DNA from: Vulcanisaeta souniana JCM 11219
GTDB taxonomy: Archaea > Thermoproteota > Thermoprotei > Thermoproteales > Thermocladiaceae
NCBI RefSeq assembly: GCF_026000775.1
Contig: NZ_AP026830.1
Span: 2,193,056-2,257,055, forward strand
Length of the DNA: 64,000 nucleotides
Direction: 5' to 3'
This document shows, one piece after another, positions 16,881 through 25,358 of the stretch. Below the pieces are notes generated by a model. The model saw only the letters and a program-made list of their open reading frames with translations. It did no database searches and was not told where the DNA came from. The position numbers were made by a program, and so were the translations under genes. Every line of letters starts with the position of its first letter. Position 1 is the first letter of the stretch.

Positions 16881-17639
16881 ATGGATCAAGGTATTATCGA
16901 GAAAAAGCTTAGGAGAGGTTTGTCATTTATTGAGGGATGTAGCAATCACGGTGCAATATGCAGGTTACTCGGTGGTATAGCCATAGTGCACCTAGTACGC
17001 GATATTTACACAGAGGTGCCTGCAGTTATGCGCGAACCCAAGGACATAGACCTGGCCACTCGCAGGAAAGACTCACCAAAGGTTGTAAGGGCCCTGGAGA
17101 GCCTTGGAGCACAGGCTGATAAACGCTTCAATGCCCTTCATGGGTCAGAGAGACTTAGGTTTATTGATCCTCAAATGAGCATGAAGATTGACATATTCCT
17201 CGAGATCTTCAGGGAGAGTCACGTGATTGAACTTAGGGACAGGCTCGAGAAATTCAGTCCAACAATACCACCAAGCGACCTATTAATGACCAAGCTCCAG
17301 ATTTGGGAGATTAATGAGAAGGACCTAAAGGACATAGTTGCGATGATGTATAAATTTGAATTAGGAGATAAGGATGATGCGAGCACGATAGACCTGGGTA
17401 GGATAATAGAACTGACCTCAGACGACTGGGGGCTCTATAAGACAACCACCGTCAACATAGAAAGAACCCTAAACTACCTAAACACCATTGACTTACCAAG
17501 TAAGGCTAAGGATAGAGTCGCAAGCAATCTAATCAGGATTAGGGAAGCCATGGATAAGGCCCCAAAGAGCATGAAGTGGAAGATGAGAGCAGCCATTGGA
17601 GAGAGGGTTAGGTGGTACGAAACACCCGAGGAGGCCTAA
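16881..17639 (+). CDS. Nucleotidyltransferase-like protein
   Basis: 252 residues. Near the N-terminus LLGGIAIVHL (about residues 28-37) and later KDIDLATRR resemble the G-G/S...D-x-D pattern of Pol-beta-type nucleotidyltransferases, with a possible third acid in MKIDIFLE. This resembles AbiEii-like or uncharacterised archaeal NTases. The C-terminal half is helical. It could be a toxin-like NTase, but no partner gene lies beside it. A TATA at about 16848-16857 fits a short leader. Confidence 0.5.
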   Translation: MDQGIIEKKLRRGLSFIEGCSNHGAICRLLGGIAIVHLVRDIYTEVPAVMREPKDIDLATRRKDSPKVVRALESLGAQADKRFNALHGSERLRFIDPQMSMKIDIFLEIFRESHVIELRDRLEKFSPTIPPSDLLMTKLQIWEINEKDLKDIVAMMYKFELGDKDDASTIDLGRIIELTSDDWGLYKTTTVNIERTLNYLNTIDLPSKAKDRVASNLIRIREAMDKAPKSMKWKMRAAIGERVRWYETPEEA

Positions 17640-17673
17640 GCATTCATGAATTACAACCCTTACCTACTCCTCA

Positions 17674-17820
17674 TTACCTCATTAATAACGTCTCCAGGAC
17701 TTCCCTCAATAGTTCTGATAATACTGTTCCATAAATATCAATGAGTGTGTTCATAATCATTAGATAGTCACCACCAAAGTATAGGTAAGGGGTGCCAGCA
17801 CTCAGCGGCGCTGCGTGTCC
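17674..17820 (-). pseudogene. Possible C-terminal gene remnant
   Basis: A 48-codon minus frame without a start reads PLSAGTPYLYFGGDYLMIMN and ends ELLREVLETLLMR. The composition and codon use look coding, and a stop cuts it upstream. It may be the tail of a larger lost gene in the island. Family not recognised. Confidence 0.25.
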
Positions 17821-17919
17821 TCAGTATATCCACATTAATGCAGTATTTTTATAACAAATTTTTATCTAAATTGTGATAAAGTAAGGGATAAATAAGGAAT
17901 TAATTATGATTTAAGTAAA

Positions 17920-18657
17920 ATGAAACTTACATATGCATCATTAATCATGTTATTGGTAGTCGCACTATCCATATTTACGTACTACGTTTACCAATACCTA
18001 ACAAGACCCACATACTGCATGTGTCCCGCAGTCCTACTAGATAACGTATACAACACCTATGTTTACTACGGCGGCAAGTTGATATATCACGGATGGTACT
18101 TCGAAGCATGGCCAGTACCCTGCTGCGATAATTTCCCAGGGCTTATTCCACCAATAACCTTCGCCCAAACAATCAATGAAACAATATGTGAGTATATTAC
18201 GGGGATAACAGCGCCACCTGGCATCATTAATTACACGTGCATCATATCGCGCAGTGGTAATGCTGTAATCGCAATACCATCTAAAATAATCGCCCAGGAG
18301 GGTAGGGCATGTAGTATTGAGAGGTTACTACTGCGTTTCCTCACCTATGATGAGAGTGGGTTAACCACGTTGTATGGTAATACGAGGATTTTCATAATGG
18401 GTATACCAGTTATCGAGGAGTTCATCGGCAGTAATGGGATTTTCCTGTCCAGCCAGGAATTCATAGTCAATGCAACTAGGGTTGATAATTACGTAATTGC
18501 CTACATAAGCGGTATTGAATTAACGATGAATGTGGAGTCAGTGAACGTGAGAACTGGCATCACGCATTTTGTTGGTACCATAACCGTGCATTATTACTAC
18601 TCAACGAATGTTAACGAGACCAATACAATAATCATAAGGTTAACGCCAAGGCAGTAA
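17920..18657 (+). CDS. Membrane-anchored extracytoplasmic protein
   Basis: 245 residues. One N-terminal hydrophobic helix (about residues 5-27) acts as an uncleaved anchor or signal. The outer domain is beta-rich with Cys in CMCP, PCCDN, ETICEY, YTCII and RACSI, suggesting disulfides or a metal site, and has N-x-T/S sequons near the end. Family unknown. The gene ends 1 bp before the convergent hepT. Confidence 0.55.
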   Translation: MKLTYASLIMLLVVALSIFTYYVYQYLTRPTYCMCPAVLLDNVYNTYVYYGGKLIYHGWYFEAWPVPCCDNFPGLIPPITFAQTINETICEYITGITAPPGIINYTCIISRSGNAVIAIPSKIIAQEGRACSIERLLLRFLTYDESGLTTLYGNTRIFIMGIPVIEEFIGSNGIFLSSQEFIVNATRVDNYVIAYISGIELTMNVESVNVRTGITHFVGTITVHYYYSTNVNETNTIIIRLTPRQ

Positions 18658-18658
18658 C

Positions 18659-19099
18659 CTAGACATCAATATTATTACCCACGGCATAATCAAACAACTT
18701 AATGGCAATTCTCAGTAAGTCCTTATACAACGCCTTAGCCAGGATTTCGCGGAGAACATCGATAGAGACCTGCGAGTAATTATGCACTAGAACATTCCTG
18801 AAGCCTATCATCCTCCTAAAGATCCTCGAGTCATCACCACTTATAACACCGGCCTGGCTCAGGTAAATAGGTACCTCTGAGTACGTCGATGGCGCCTTAA
18901 GCCCTCTCTCAACCATTATGTGCGAGCCCATGTCGATTAATGCCTGTATTGCGACCTGTAACATATGTAACACGGCGTTCAGCAGTACGTAATCATTAAG
19001 TAATTCATTAATGCCATACCTGGAGACCAGGGTGTCAACCTCCTCAACATTCCTCTTAATAACCGCCAACAAATCACCTAGTCGACCCACGCAACTCAC
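18659..19099 (-). CDS. hepT: HEPN-domain toxin, HepT family
   Basis: About 146 residues, all-helical. The HEPN catalytic motif R-x4-6-H is present as RNVLVHNY (about residues 101-108), matching HepT RNases of the MNT-HEPN toxin-antitoxin type; Tyr after His is the residue AMPylated by MntA in characterised systems. The start is uncertain (TTG 19102, GTG 19099 or GTG 19090), with a GGAGG at about 19107-19112. It overlaps mntA by about 26 bp, so the two are co-translated. Confidence 0.75.
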   Translation of the reverse strand: MSCVGRLGDLLAVIKRNVEEVDTLVSRYGINELLNDYVLLNAVLHMLQVAIQALIDMGSHIMVERGLKAPSTYSEVPIYLSQAGVISGDDSRIFRRMIGFRNVLVHNYSQVSIDVLREILAKALYKDLLRIAIKLFDYAVGNNIDV

Positions 19100-19538
19100 C
19101 AACCCTCCTCCTAATTAATTCATTAAATCCATTAACCCTTAAAAATACTTGGTAATCACCGTAGAGACTAACCGCCCTAACAACCTCCCTAATGAATACC
19201 CCACGGTCACCAATGTAGACAGGCACACCCTGAGCTAAAGCCCTAAACCTAACCTCAAAGGGCAGTAGTGGGTCATTAAGCACGGCAACATCAACCCCAT
19301 CCTCAGGAACACCCAATGCCAGGGCAAGGTCGCTAATGAACATGGGTAATACATCAATAACGTTAACGTCATCCCTAAACAATACTGCAATATCCACATC
19401 ACTAAGGGGACCAAACACCCCATAAACCAGCGAGCCGTAAAGCACAGCAAACTGAATAAAATCCTTATAATAATTATTAGTAATTACACCCCTAACAACA
19501 CCCAACACCCTAAGGCACTGCTCACTACATGCATTCAT
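19074..19538 (-). CDS. mntA: MNT-family nucleotidyltransferase antitoxin
   Basis: 154 residues. The minimal nucleotidyltransferase motif GSLVYGVFGPLSDVDIAVLF (about residues 34-53) has the GS...D-x-D arrangement, and a third acid is in VDVAVL. In characterised pairs MntA adds AMP to HepT and so silences the RNase. Leaderless by a TATA box ttttaaat at about 19560-19570. A small, mobile defence or stabilisation module in the island. Confidence 0.75.
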   Translation of the reverse strand: MNACSEQCLRVLGVVRGVITNNYYKDFIQFAVLYGSLVYGVFGPLSDVDIAVLFRDDVNVIDVLPMFISDLALALGVPEDGVDVAVLNDPLLPFEVRFRALAQGVPVYIGDRGVFIREVVRAVSLYGDYQVFLRVNGFNELIRRRVGELRGSTR

Positions 19539-19632
19539 TTAAAATCAAGGGTAATAGCCGATTTAAAAGGATTTATGGCTAAGTGAGCATGAATGTATAA
19601 AGAATTTAAGAATACCCTAGGAAATATTCAAA

Positions 19633-20535
19633 ATGGTTAGGCGAATCAATACCAAGACATTGCTACTAGTAATTATTGTAGCGTTAGTAATTACTGATGC
19701 ATACTCAATCTACACATAACCTCCAGGCGCCACCATTACCCATCTCATGCAGATTTGGAGACTCTGCATACTACATATTGAACAGCCATAACGGTAAACC
19801 AATATTCATGACCAAAACTAGCATGGGCATATACGGCGTTGCTGGAAACACCCTTTTACCAATGCCCATCCCGGCTTATGCGAACTAAACCTCATCAATA
19901 ATAAGACGTGGAAACTACCCATAGTTGGAAATGTGACATCAGCGGTGTTTAATGGCAATGAAGTGGTCATATTCACCATGGCCAGGTATACCGTGTGGGC
20001 ATACGGCGTCTTAAGTAACGGTACACTACTGTTCCATAAAGAGTTATGGTCATACTACACGTCATCATCGCTATGCTCAGGACCCTTTAGGCTTCAATTC
20101 GTGATTCAATCATACCTAGTTAATAATATACTAATAACGATACTACTTGGAGGAGTAGGATTCTTCATCATCCCCAGCCCTGGGTGCGTACCGCAGTCAG
20201 TAATGCTCCTGAACCCAATCAATGGTGACGTGATATTAAGCATAACTAAGCTCATTTAGATTGCGAATTCAAACATCGTAGGACCCTCATTGGGAATCGC
20301 TTATTTAGGCAATAACCACATCGTATATGTAATGAGCACATACTCACCATATACTGACACCGAAGAATTTACCTACTACCTAACAACACCAGAAACAATA
20401 ATCAAGGACCAATGGTACTACACAATAAACGACACACCCTACCCAACAATCACCACAACAACACTACTAACAATACTATACGAAACAACCACAAAACAAC
20501 CAAGAAAACAAAGAAACAAAACAAAATTTAAATAA
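19633..20535 (+). pseudogene. Decayed secreted beta-propeller-like gene
   Basis: ATG 19633 starts a signal-peptide-like segment (MVRRINTKTLLLVIIVALVI) with a TATA about 26 nt before it. The frame then stops at 19717. Frame 2 continues with AYYILNSHNGKPIFMTKTSM; near 19850 frame 1 resumes (PGLCELNLINNKTW...) to an in-frame TAG at 20257-20259, and the same frame goes on to 20535. The repeated pattern of short beta segments (for example INGDVILSI) looks like a PQQ-type propeller. At least two frameshifts and one stop are needed. Confidence 0.5.
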
Positions 20536-20540
20536 CCAAG

Positions 20541-20699
20541 TCACGAAACCTGCTGACCCTGACCAAGCCTATAAAGCAAACGCCTATAATTACGACTATT
20601 CCTCCTCCTAGGCACAAGATTTCTCCTAGGCTTAGCCGGAATCTTAGGCGTCTGACTCCTCACCTTACCTGCTTTTGTAAGACTGCCGTGGGACGGTAC
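20541..20699 (-). CDS. rps30e: 30S ribosomal protein eS30 with apparent GTA start
   Basis: 52 codons reading [19 protein letters not shown] then [18 protein letters not shown], a clear match to archaeal eS30 (Fau): basic, 50-60 residues, on the 30S beak. The expected Met position, just before Pro-Ser-His-Gly, is GTA (20697-20699); a stop lies three codons upstream and there is no ATG, GTG or TTG between. A TATA box (20733-20740) puts transcription start at about 20710, and GGTGAT (20705-20710) sits 5 nt before the GTA at ideal distance, so initiation here is well supported. Either a rare start, a lesion or a sequence error. Confidence 0.75.
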   Translation of the reverse strand, partial: VPSHGSLTKAGKVRSQTPKIPAKPRRNLVPRRRNSRNYRRLLYRLGQGQQVS

Positions 20700-20794
20700 G
20701 TCTAATCACCCATCAACATTCAATTGAGGTTCTATTTAAGTGTTTCCTCATTGGTTGAGTGAGGATTATTGACCCCTGAGACCTCGGGGAACCC

Positions 20795-20810
20795 CCGCCC
20801 TTCAGGACGG
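20795..20810. repeat. Right-end hairpin of the IS relic
   Basis: ccgccc-ttca-ggacgg forms a 6-bp stem (one G-T pair) with a 4-nt loop, followed by agaggaggtcag. This is the style of the 3' end of archaeal tnpB elements, where the hairpin is also the end of the guide-RNA scaffold. Confidence 0.55.
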
Positions 20811-20840
20811 AGAGGAGGTCAGCCTCCCTCTTCTCTTTGA

Positions 20841-21092
20841 TTAATGTGAAGAAGCCCCTCCAGTCCTCGTGACTTGTTGAACATTAACCCTCAGCACGTG
20901 TTTATGCCTATCATAAACCTGCTTCTCAGTCCTAGCGAAATCAACCCCCTCCCCCCTCTTGAACTGCTGCATTCTTAACCAGTTCACTTCGTTCCAACAC
21001 TTGGCTGTTGCTATAGCCAGTTCCTTTAGCTTCTCGTGGGTGTTCTTGTCCACGATGAGTTTAACTATGTTAGTCCTCTTCACTGTTGGCAT
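20841..21092 (-). pseudogene. tnpB: tnpB N-terminal fragment, frameshifted
   Basis: The N-terminal 70 residues match the archaeal TnpB start: VKLIVDKNTHEKLKELAIA, then CWNEVNWLRMQQF and a Tyr/Lys-rich stretch. After VNVQQVTR the frame shifts (about 20870); the correct frame continues as DWRGFFTLIKEKRE and then joins the right-end sequence (EADLLSVLKGG). The RuvC nuclease centre and zinc finger are missing, so it cannot act as an RNA-guided nuclease. Confidence 0.65.
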
Positions 21093-21214
21093 TTCCTATA
21101 CACATCAATTAACCTCCTAATCACATCATCATAAGTCTCCCTAGGATGAACCTTCAACCTCCTCAACTCCTCCTTAGTATCCCTCCCAACCCTAATCGGC
21201 TCAGTAACAGGCAT
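21080..21214 (-). CDS. 44-aa RHH/antitoxin-like protein preceding tnpB
   Basis: ATG at 21212-21214 and stop at 21080-21082. The protein EPIRVGRDTKEELRRLKVHP followed by RETYDDVIRRLIDVYRK has the beta-helix-helix pattern of small ribbon-helix-helix or VapB-like proteins. It overlaps the tnpB ATG (21092) by 13 nt, so was co-translated with it. Such a short gene before tnpB is a family-like arrangement, but its role is unknown. Confidence 0.5.
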   Translation of the reverse strand: MPVTEPIRVGRDTKEELRRLKVHPRETYDDVIRRLIDVYRKCQQ

Positions 21215-21252
21215 ACTACAGAGGTAGCAAGAAGTAGCTTAAAACCTAACCC

Positions 21253-21269
21253 CGCCCCTAGAAGGGGCG
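21253..21269. repeat. Left-end hairpin of the IS relic
   Basis: cgcccc-tagaa-ggggcg is a perfect 6-bp inverted repeat with a 5-nt loop, placed upstream of the tnpB operon as the imperfect palindrome of an IS200/IS605 left end would be. Confidence 0.5.
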
Positions 21270-21273
21270 AGGC

Positions 21274-21743
21274 TTGTCATTCTTCTTGTCGACTAGTGAC
21301 GTGGGCTTGGCATCGGCCATAGCCAATGATTTGAGGGCGGCTGGGTTCAACGTCAGTGTTCATAACCGTGATGGTGAGTTCGAGATATACGTGCCCATCA
21401 GGACACTAGGCGTATCCTGAGGATGCTCGGCGTCTATGAGAGGTTTTATGGCGAGCCGAGGAGGTTGCCGAGTGTTGATGATGTGGTTGGCGTGCTGAGG
21501 AGGTATGGCATCAGGAGGTGGCATGTGCATGAGGCGAGGGCTCGTAATGGCAATGGCTATGAGTACACCGAGGCCTGTGTATTGATCTCCCTGGGTAATT
21601 CCGGGGAGGCCAGGAGGCTTAGGGATGAGCTTGTTAGGCTTGGTGTTAGGGTTCGTAAGGTTGTTTGGGGCACCGTGATTATATGCAACGGTGAGGATAG
21701 AGAATTGCTCATTCACGCCCTTAGTGCCATGGCGCCTCAGTAG
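21274..21743 (+). pseudogene. Truncated, frameshifted gene, possibly of a Thermoproteales repeat family
   Basis: From 21274 the frame reads LSTSDVGLASAIANDLRAAG then FEIYVPIRTLG and stops at 21418-21420; shifting frame continues as RRILRMLGVYERFYGEPRR, SVDDVVGVLRRYGIRRWHVH and ends ELLIHALSAMAPQ. Together this is one protein with a single frameshift near 21405. It resembles PaREP-type multicopy families of this order, from memory only. The 5' end is cut exactly at the IS left-end hairpin. Confidence 0.45.
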
Positions 21744-22320
21744 TGGTTTGTTCCCAAGCCCTGTATTGCTTAGTCGTTGATTTGGGGGCGCGTCATTGGT
21801 GGGTTCGCGTCCCTCATGTAATGACTTATGGAAGGGTTCGTGAATAGTGGGTGGCATGGCTTAGCATCTCTACGTGAAGGATAGGTATGTAATTGAGGGC
21901 CAGTTATCTACATTATAAACGTCGAGAAGCCAATGCAGGAATTGCCCATAGGGTGGAACCATTCATTGTAGGATATGCACCATCATACGAAGTAAGGCAA
22001 ACCTTGCCGTCACTAATATTTCCATGATTATTAAATCTCGTGTTTAACCTGGTGGGAGGAGCGTTATGTGAGGAGGCTCTTGGGATGGGGTGGGTTAGGA
22101 GTGGTTTAATTAATTGTTGACTAAGCCAAAGCTTGCCTTTTTACTAATTGGGCTTAGCCCCTGAGGGGCCCACCGACGGTATTGGGAGGATATAGAGCCG
22201 CGCGTTCAATCGCTAATCCCAGGGATAGTATCAGCATTTGTATCATGAGCACACCTAATGCCTTTAACTCCATAGCCCATGGTAACGAGCAACCCCGTTG
22301 AAACTACGTTAACGTTAAAT
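21744..22320. other. Intergenic region with scattered relic-like sequence
   Basis: 577 bp. No intact gene. A GC-rich inverted repeat gcccc-tga-ggggc lies at 22157-22169, similar in size to IS200/IS605 end hairpins. Several short frames (for example at 21870-22030) look coding but are broken by stops. Probably the scar of lost mobile DNA. Confidence 0.35.
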
Positions 22321-23145
22321 CTACGTGATTTCCTCGAAGTCTTCTTCGTGGATGTGCCTGATAATTTTTATACCATTGGCCCTGGCAAGCTCCACAGCCT
22401 TGTTGAAGTCCCTGGCCTTGAATACGTAGGCGATTACGGCAACGACTTCCCTACCCGCCATTGCCCGCCTCAACTTATTGACCTTCTCCACGAAGTCCTC
22501 CACATCCCTAAACCTAAGCGTAGTCTTAACCTCAGCCACAACCACCTTATCACCAACATCAGCGTAACCATCAAATTCGCCTATATTCTCAATTACGTGC
22601 CTTTCGAGTCTCTCAATATTGAGGTTAAGCCTTCTCCTGATCCAGGTGGGTAGGTAGTGCCTAGTATCACGCTCAATCAATAAACCAATGCTCTTGGAAA
22701 GCCCACCATAATTCCTAGAGAGATCACTAAGTCTACGTTTAATATCGCTAACCTCCTTCCACATCCTCTCAATATTCTCATTTATTTTCCTAACTTCCTG
22801 CCATAATTTCTCCACTTCCTGCCATAGCTTCTCCTGGTTCTCAAGGATTTTTTGACTTATCTCAATATGCCTTTGGCTAATCTCTAGAATATTTCTCGTA
22901 ATCTCCAAGTGACTTTCCTCTACTTTTGCGAGTTGCTCAGTAATTTCGAGCACTTTATTCAATGTATCTATCATGACCGCTTGATTCCTGGCGAGACCAT
23001 CAACGGCATTAAGCACCTTATTTAGTGCATCAATTAATTGCTTAAGGCTTGATTGAACATCAGTGATGCCTAGCAACCCCATCACTGCATACCTAAGCTC
23101 CTTATCACGCTCTAGTAATTGTAGGAGTTCGTCCTTAAGCTCCAC
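22321..23145 (-). CDS. Coiled-coil protein with PD-(D/E)XK-like C-terminal domain (DUF3782-like)
   Basis: About 274 residues from GTG 23145, chosen because a TATA-like atttttaaata lies about 38 nt upstream; the longer frame to 23268 would cross it. A long coiled coil (about residues 50-150, repeated EKLWQEVEKLWQEV and similar) leads to a nuclease-like core: EFDGYADVGDKVVVAEVKT, with the D...E-x-K pattern, then a Rossmann-like beta-alpha end. Archaeal DUF3782-type proteins share this layout; nuclease activity is unproven. A toxin or DNA-maintenance role fits the island. Confidence 0.65.
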   Translation of the reverse strand: MELKDELLQLLERDKELRYAVMGLLGITDVQSSLKQLIDALNKVLNAVDGLARNQAVMIDTLNKVLEITEQLAKVEESHLEITRNILEISQRHIEISQKILENQEKLWQEVEKLWQEVRKINENIERMWKEVSDIKRRLSDLSRNYGGLSKSIGLLIERDTRHYLPTWIRRRLNLNIERLERHVIENIGEFDGYADVGDKVVVAEVKTTLRFRDVEDFVEKVNKLRRAMAGREVVAVIAYVFKARDFNKAVELARANGIKIIRHIHEEDFEEIT

Positions 23146-23298
23146 CAGTAATAAACGGGTTCTCGGGTTAAAAAGCCTATTTAAAAATATGGTGAGACAA
23201 AACCAAGCACGACAGAAGTATTCATTTAATATAGCTAATTCAGAATAAAAGCTACGGTAGCAACCCACTGCCCAGTTATTGAGCTGGCTGTTCTACGC

Positions 23299-23727
23299 CT
23301 ATAATAATTTACTCATGTATTGATTTAGGTAGTTCATTAGCCTAATACCAGCGTCCCTACTCAGCGGCACCTTGATAATGACCTTATTGTCGTTTATTAC
23401 GAGTTCGTAGGGTATCCCATAAACGGTCATTAACACGTGCTGAATGAACATTAGGTCAATGAGGAACTCCTTATCACCATAAAGGAGGTGCGCAAGAAGC
23501 CAAGCCCTAAACCTAAACCACAACTCCCCAAACGCCGCACCAACGCCAACCCAACCACCGAGGATCCAACCAATGCCCGCAATACCGAACAACAGCGGGA
23601 TTAGGATGGCGATTACGAATATGGCACCATTACTAGTTGAGAAGTAAAACGTATAAAATAACAATGAAACAATGATACCCACAATAATTACCACAAACCC
23701 AACTGATAAATCAAGAAGGCGCATCAT
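23299..23727 (-). CDS. Membrane protein with a C-terminal cytosolic domain
   Basis: 142 residues. Two long hydrophobic segments (about residues 7-28 and 36-60) are followed by an amphipathic region and a small alpha/beta domain ending in LMNYLNQYMSKLL. Family not recognised. Lies between the DUF3782-like gene and a decayed gene. Confidence 0.5.
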   Translation of the reverse strand: MMRLLDLSVGFVVIIVGIIVSLLFYTFYFSTSNGAIFVIAILIPLLFGIAGIGWILGGWVGVGAAFGELWFRFRAWLLAHLLYGDKEFLIDLMFIQHVLMTVYGIPYELVINDNKVIIKVPLSRDAGIRLMNYLNQYMSKLL

Positions 23728-23777
23728 TAAAGTGACTGAATCATCAATTTAAATTTTAATTTAAAACGAAATCTTCA

Positions 23778-24394
23778 TTAACTGCAGACAGACAGCCAAC
23801 CGGAGCTTGCTGGTGAGTTGAGTATTGCTGTGCCCGATGTAACGTAGTAAATACCCGCTGGGTATAGGTCCCAAGTAACTGATGCGGTTGCAACCTGCCC
23901 AGAGACGCCATAACCATTCTCATTAATGCCAAAGTAGAAGCCTGTTGACTCCTTAACCTGGACAAACGAGACCGGTGGTGAGAATGGGACTTGTGGTGCC
24001 GCTAAGTTGCCCCAGCCACTTCATACTTGTCCGCCAATGGTTATTTCGTTGTAGAAGGTGTACCCAGGTATGCCGCCAACGTTTATCCAGCCCGTGGCCC
24101 AGTAAATACTTGATACACAGTCAGTCTCGTACTGCACATACTGATCAGCCTTGGCTACTGTTAAACCAAACACGTCCTTAAGATCCCACTCAATGGAATC
24201 GGTCACGATTAGGTTATCACCGTATTCACTGGGCTTCGGTAATAGTACGTTTATGGCGTAGGGCACATACTTGAGGAGGCTGGATCCGTTTTATTTAACT
24301 CCTGCAATACCTGACTATCGAGTAGGTACGTGAGTAATACAGTGGTGAATAGGGCAGCCGCGCCAAGGATGATTATGAGCCCCCTCTTATTCAT
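23778..24394 (-). pseudogene. Frameshifted membrane-anchored surface protein
   Basis: From ATG 24394: MNKRGLIIILGAAALFTTVL, a signal-anchor, then LQELNKTDPAS. A shift near 24270 gives YVPYAINVLLPKPSEYGDNL up to TIGGQV; a second shift near 24025 gives WGNLAAPQVPFSPPV and a beta-rich domain ending GWLSVCS at 23778. The three pieces join end to end in order, giving about 205 residues. Two frameshifts make it a pseudogene or sequencing-error case. Confidence 0.5.
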
Positions 24395-24467
24395 TGTTCG
24401 GTTCATTAAGTTACCTTATTTTAACTAATATATATCGCTGGTATTATTTTTGAAAAATTCCTGGGTA

Positions 24468-24526
24468 AGGTTGATGAGGCATTTTGGGCATTGAGCTATG
24501 GTGATTGGCGCATCCTAGGCTGAGGA
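24468..24526 (+). ncRNA. Weak C/D box sRNA candidate
   Basis: C-like TTGATGA (24471-24477), 13-nt guide, D'-like TTGA (24491-24494), spacer, C'-like GTGATTG (24501-24507), 12-nt guide, D CTGA (24520-24523). A TATA-like ctaatatatat at about 24425-24435 lies upstream. Two of four boxes are imperfect, so chance is a real alternative. Confidence 0.3.
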
Positions 24527-24627
24527 GGTGATGAGCTGGGGTTAGATGATCATTAAGGATTGTTGGTTAATCGCCGTCGGCCCGGTTTACATCACCGGTT
24601 CAGTGGGGACGGGAGGAGCTCATCCAA

Positions 24628-24726
24628 TTACTTACTCACCAGCACTTCCCTTATCAACCTTTCCCAATCCTAGTCCTGGTTAGATTCCCTTATTTTGTAC
24701 CCGGCGATTTCATGGTAATCATATAG
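24628..24726 (-). pseudogene. Short coding relic
   Basis: The minus frame reads LYDYHEIAGYKIRESNQD, a stop, then DWERLIREVLVSK and a stop. The second piece is a plausible C-terminus of a small protein. No start, family unknown; part of the decayed edge of the island. Confidence 0.2.
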
Positions 24727-24837
24727 TTAATCGGTAAATGGGTTCCCACGTATAGCAATACATACGTGAGCTATACACAATAGTGATGTGGTCTTGCCAA
24801 AACTTAAATATCCCTGAATCTAAAGTTTAGTGTTGAC

Positions 24838-25317
24838 ATGCCTCAGAATTACACCCGTTTGTTATATGGGCTTGGTGTTGCTATCTTTCTTAACCCGTTT
24901 GCCTGGGTCCTCATCATTCCTATTGCTTTAACTAATGGTTTCTCACCATCAATGCTTTATTGGATAGCTATTATAGCTATTTCGGTTATCGGCTTCGCCC
25001 TAATAACCAAGTTCCTTAAGGATGATGTTGTGGAGCTTGGACTTAGTTTTAGGAGGGCTCTTTTTCAGTCCTCGGTCTACTTAGCCCTATGCCTTATCAT
25101 GCCCATTGGCGAGCTCGGCTTTATATATGCCGTCACGGGCTTCCCGCCGCACTTAAGTATTTCAGCACTTACGCCTAGCAATTTAGCTGTTCTCTACATG
25201 GCTACCTACGTCCCAGTAATAATCATCACTTTAATACCCATCTACGCCTTTGCCGCAACCCTCCTCAGTACGTGGTGGTTTAGGTCCGCGGCAAGGGGCG
25301 TATATGCCGTGCCCTAA
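24838..25317 (+). CDS. Four-span membrane protein
   Basis: 159 residues with four hydrophobic helices at about residues 10-32, 38-58, 75-100 and 115-140. A conserved-looking WWFRSAARGVYAVP tail is cytosolic. TATA-like cttaaatatc at 24805-24814 gives a near-leaderless mRNA. No family recognised. It directly precedes the ATPase-TOPRIM pair but has its own promoter. Confidence 0.55.
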   Translation: MPQNYTRLLYGLGVAIFLNPFAWVLIIPIALTNGFSPSMLYWIAIIAISVIGFALITKFLKDDVVELGLSFRRALFQSSVYLALCLIMPIGELGFIYAVTGFPPHLSISALTPSNLAVLYMATYVPVIIITLIPIYAFAATLLSTWWFRSAARGVYAVP

Positions 25318-25358
25318 TTCCTCAAAAGATATTTTAACTACGTTGTTGTAATTACTCT

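Larger units (their letters stand above)
20790..21270 (-). mobile_element. Internally deleted IS200/IS605-type element
   Basis: Read on the minus strand: a left-end perfect hairpin (21253-21269), a 44-aa ORF, the tnpB N-terminus, then directly a right-end hairpin (20795-20810). About 480 bp remain of an expected 1.5 kb, so most of tnpB has been lost. No tnpA is present. It sits about 55 bp upstream of the eS30 promoter and abuts a truncated gene on the other side. Immobile unless helped in trans. Confidence 0.6.
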
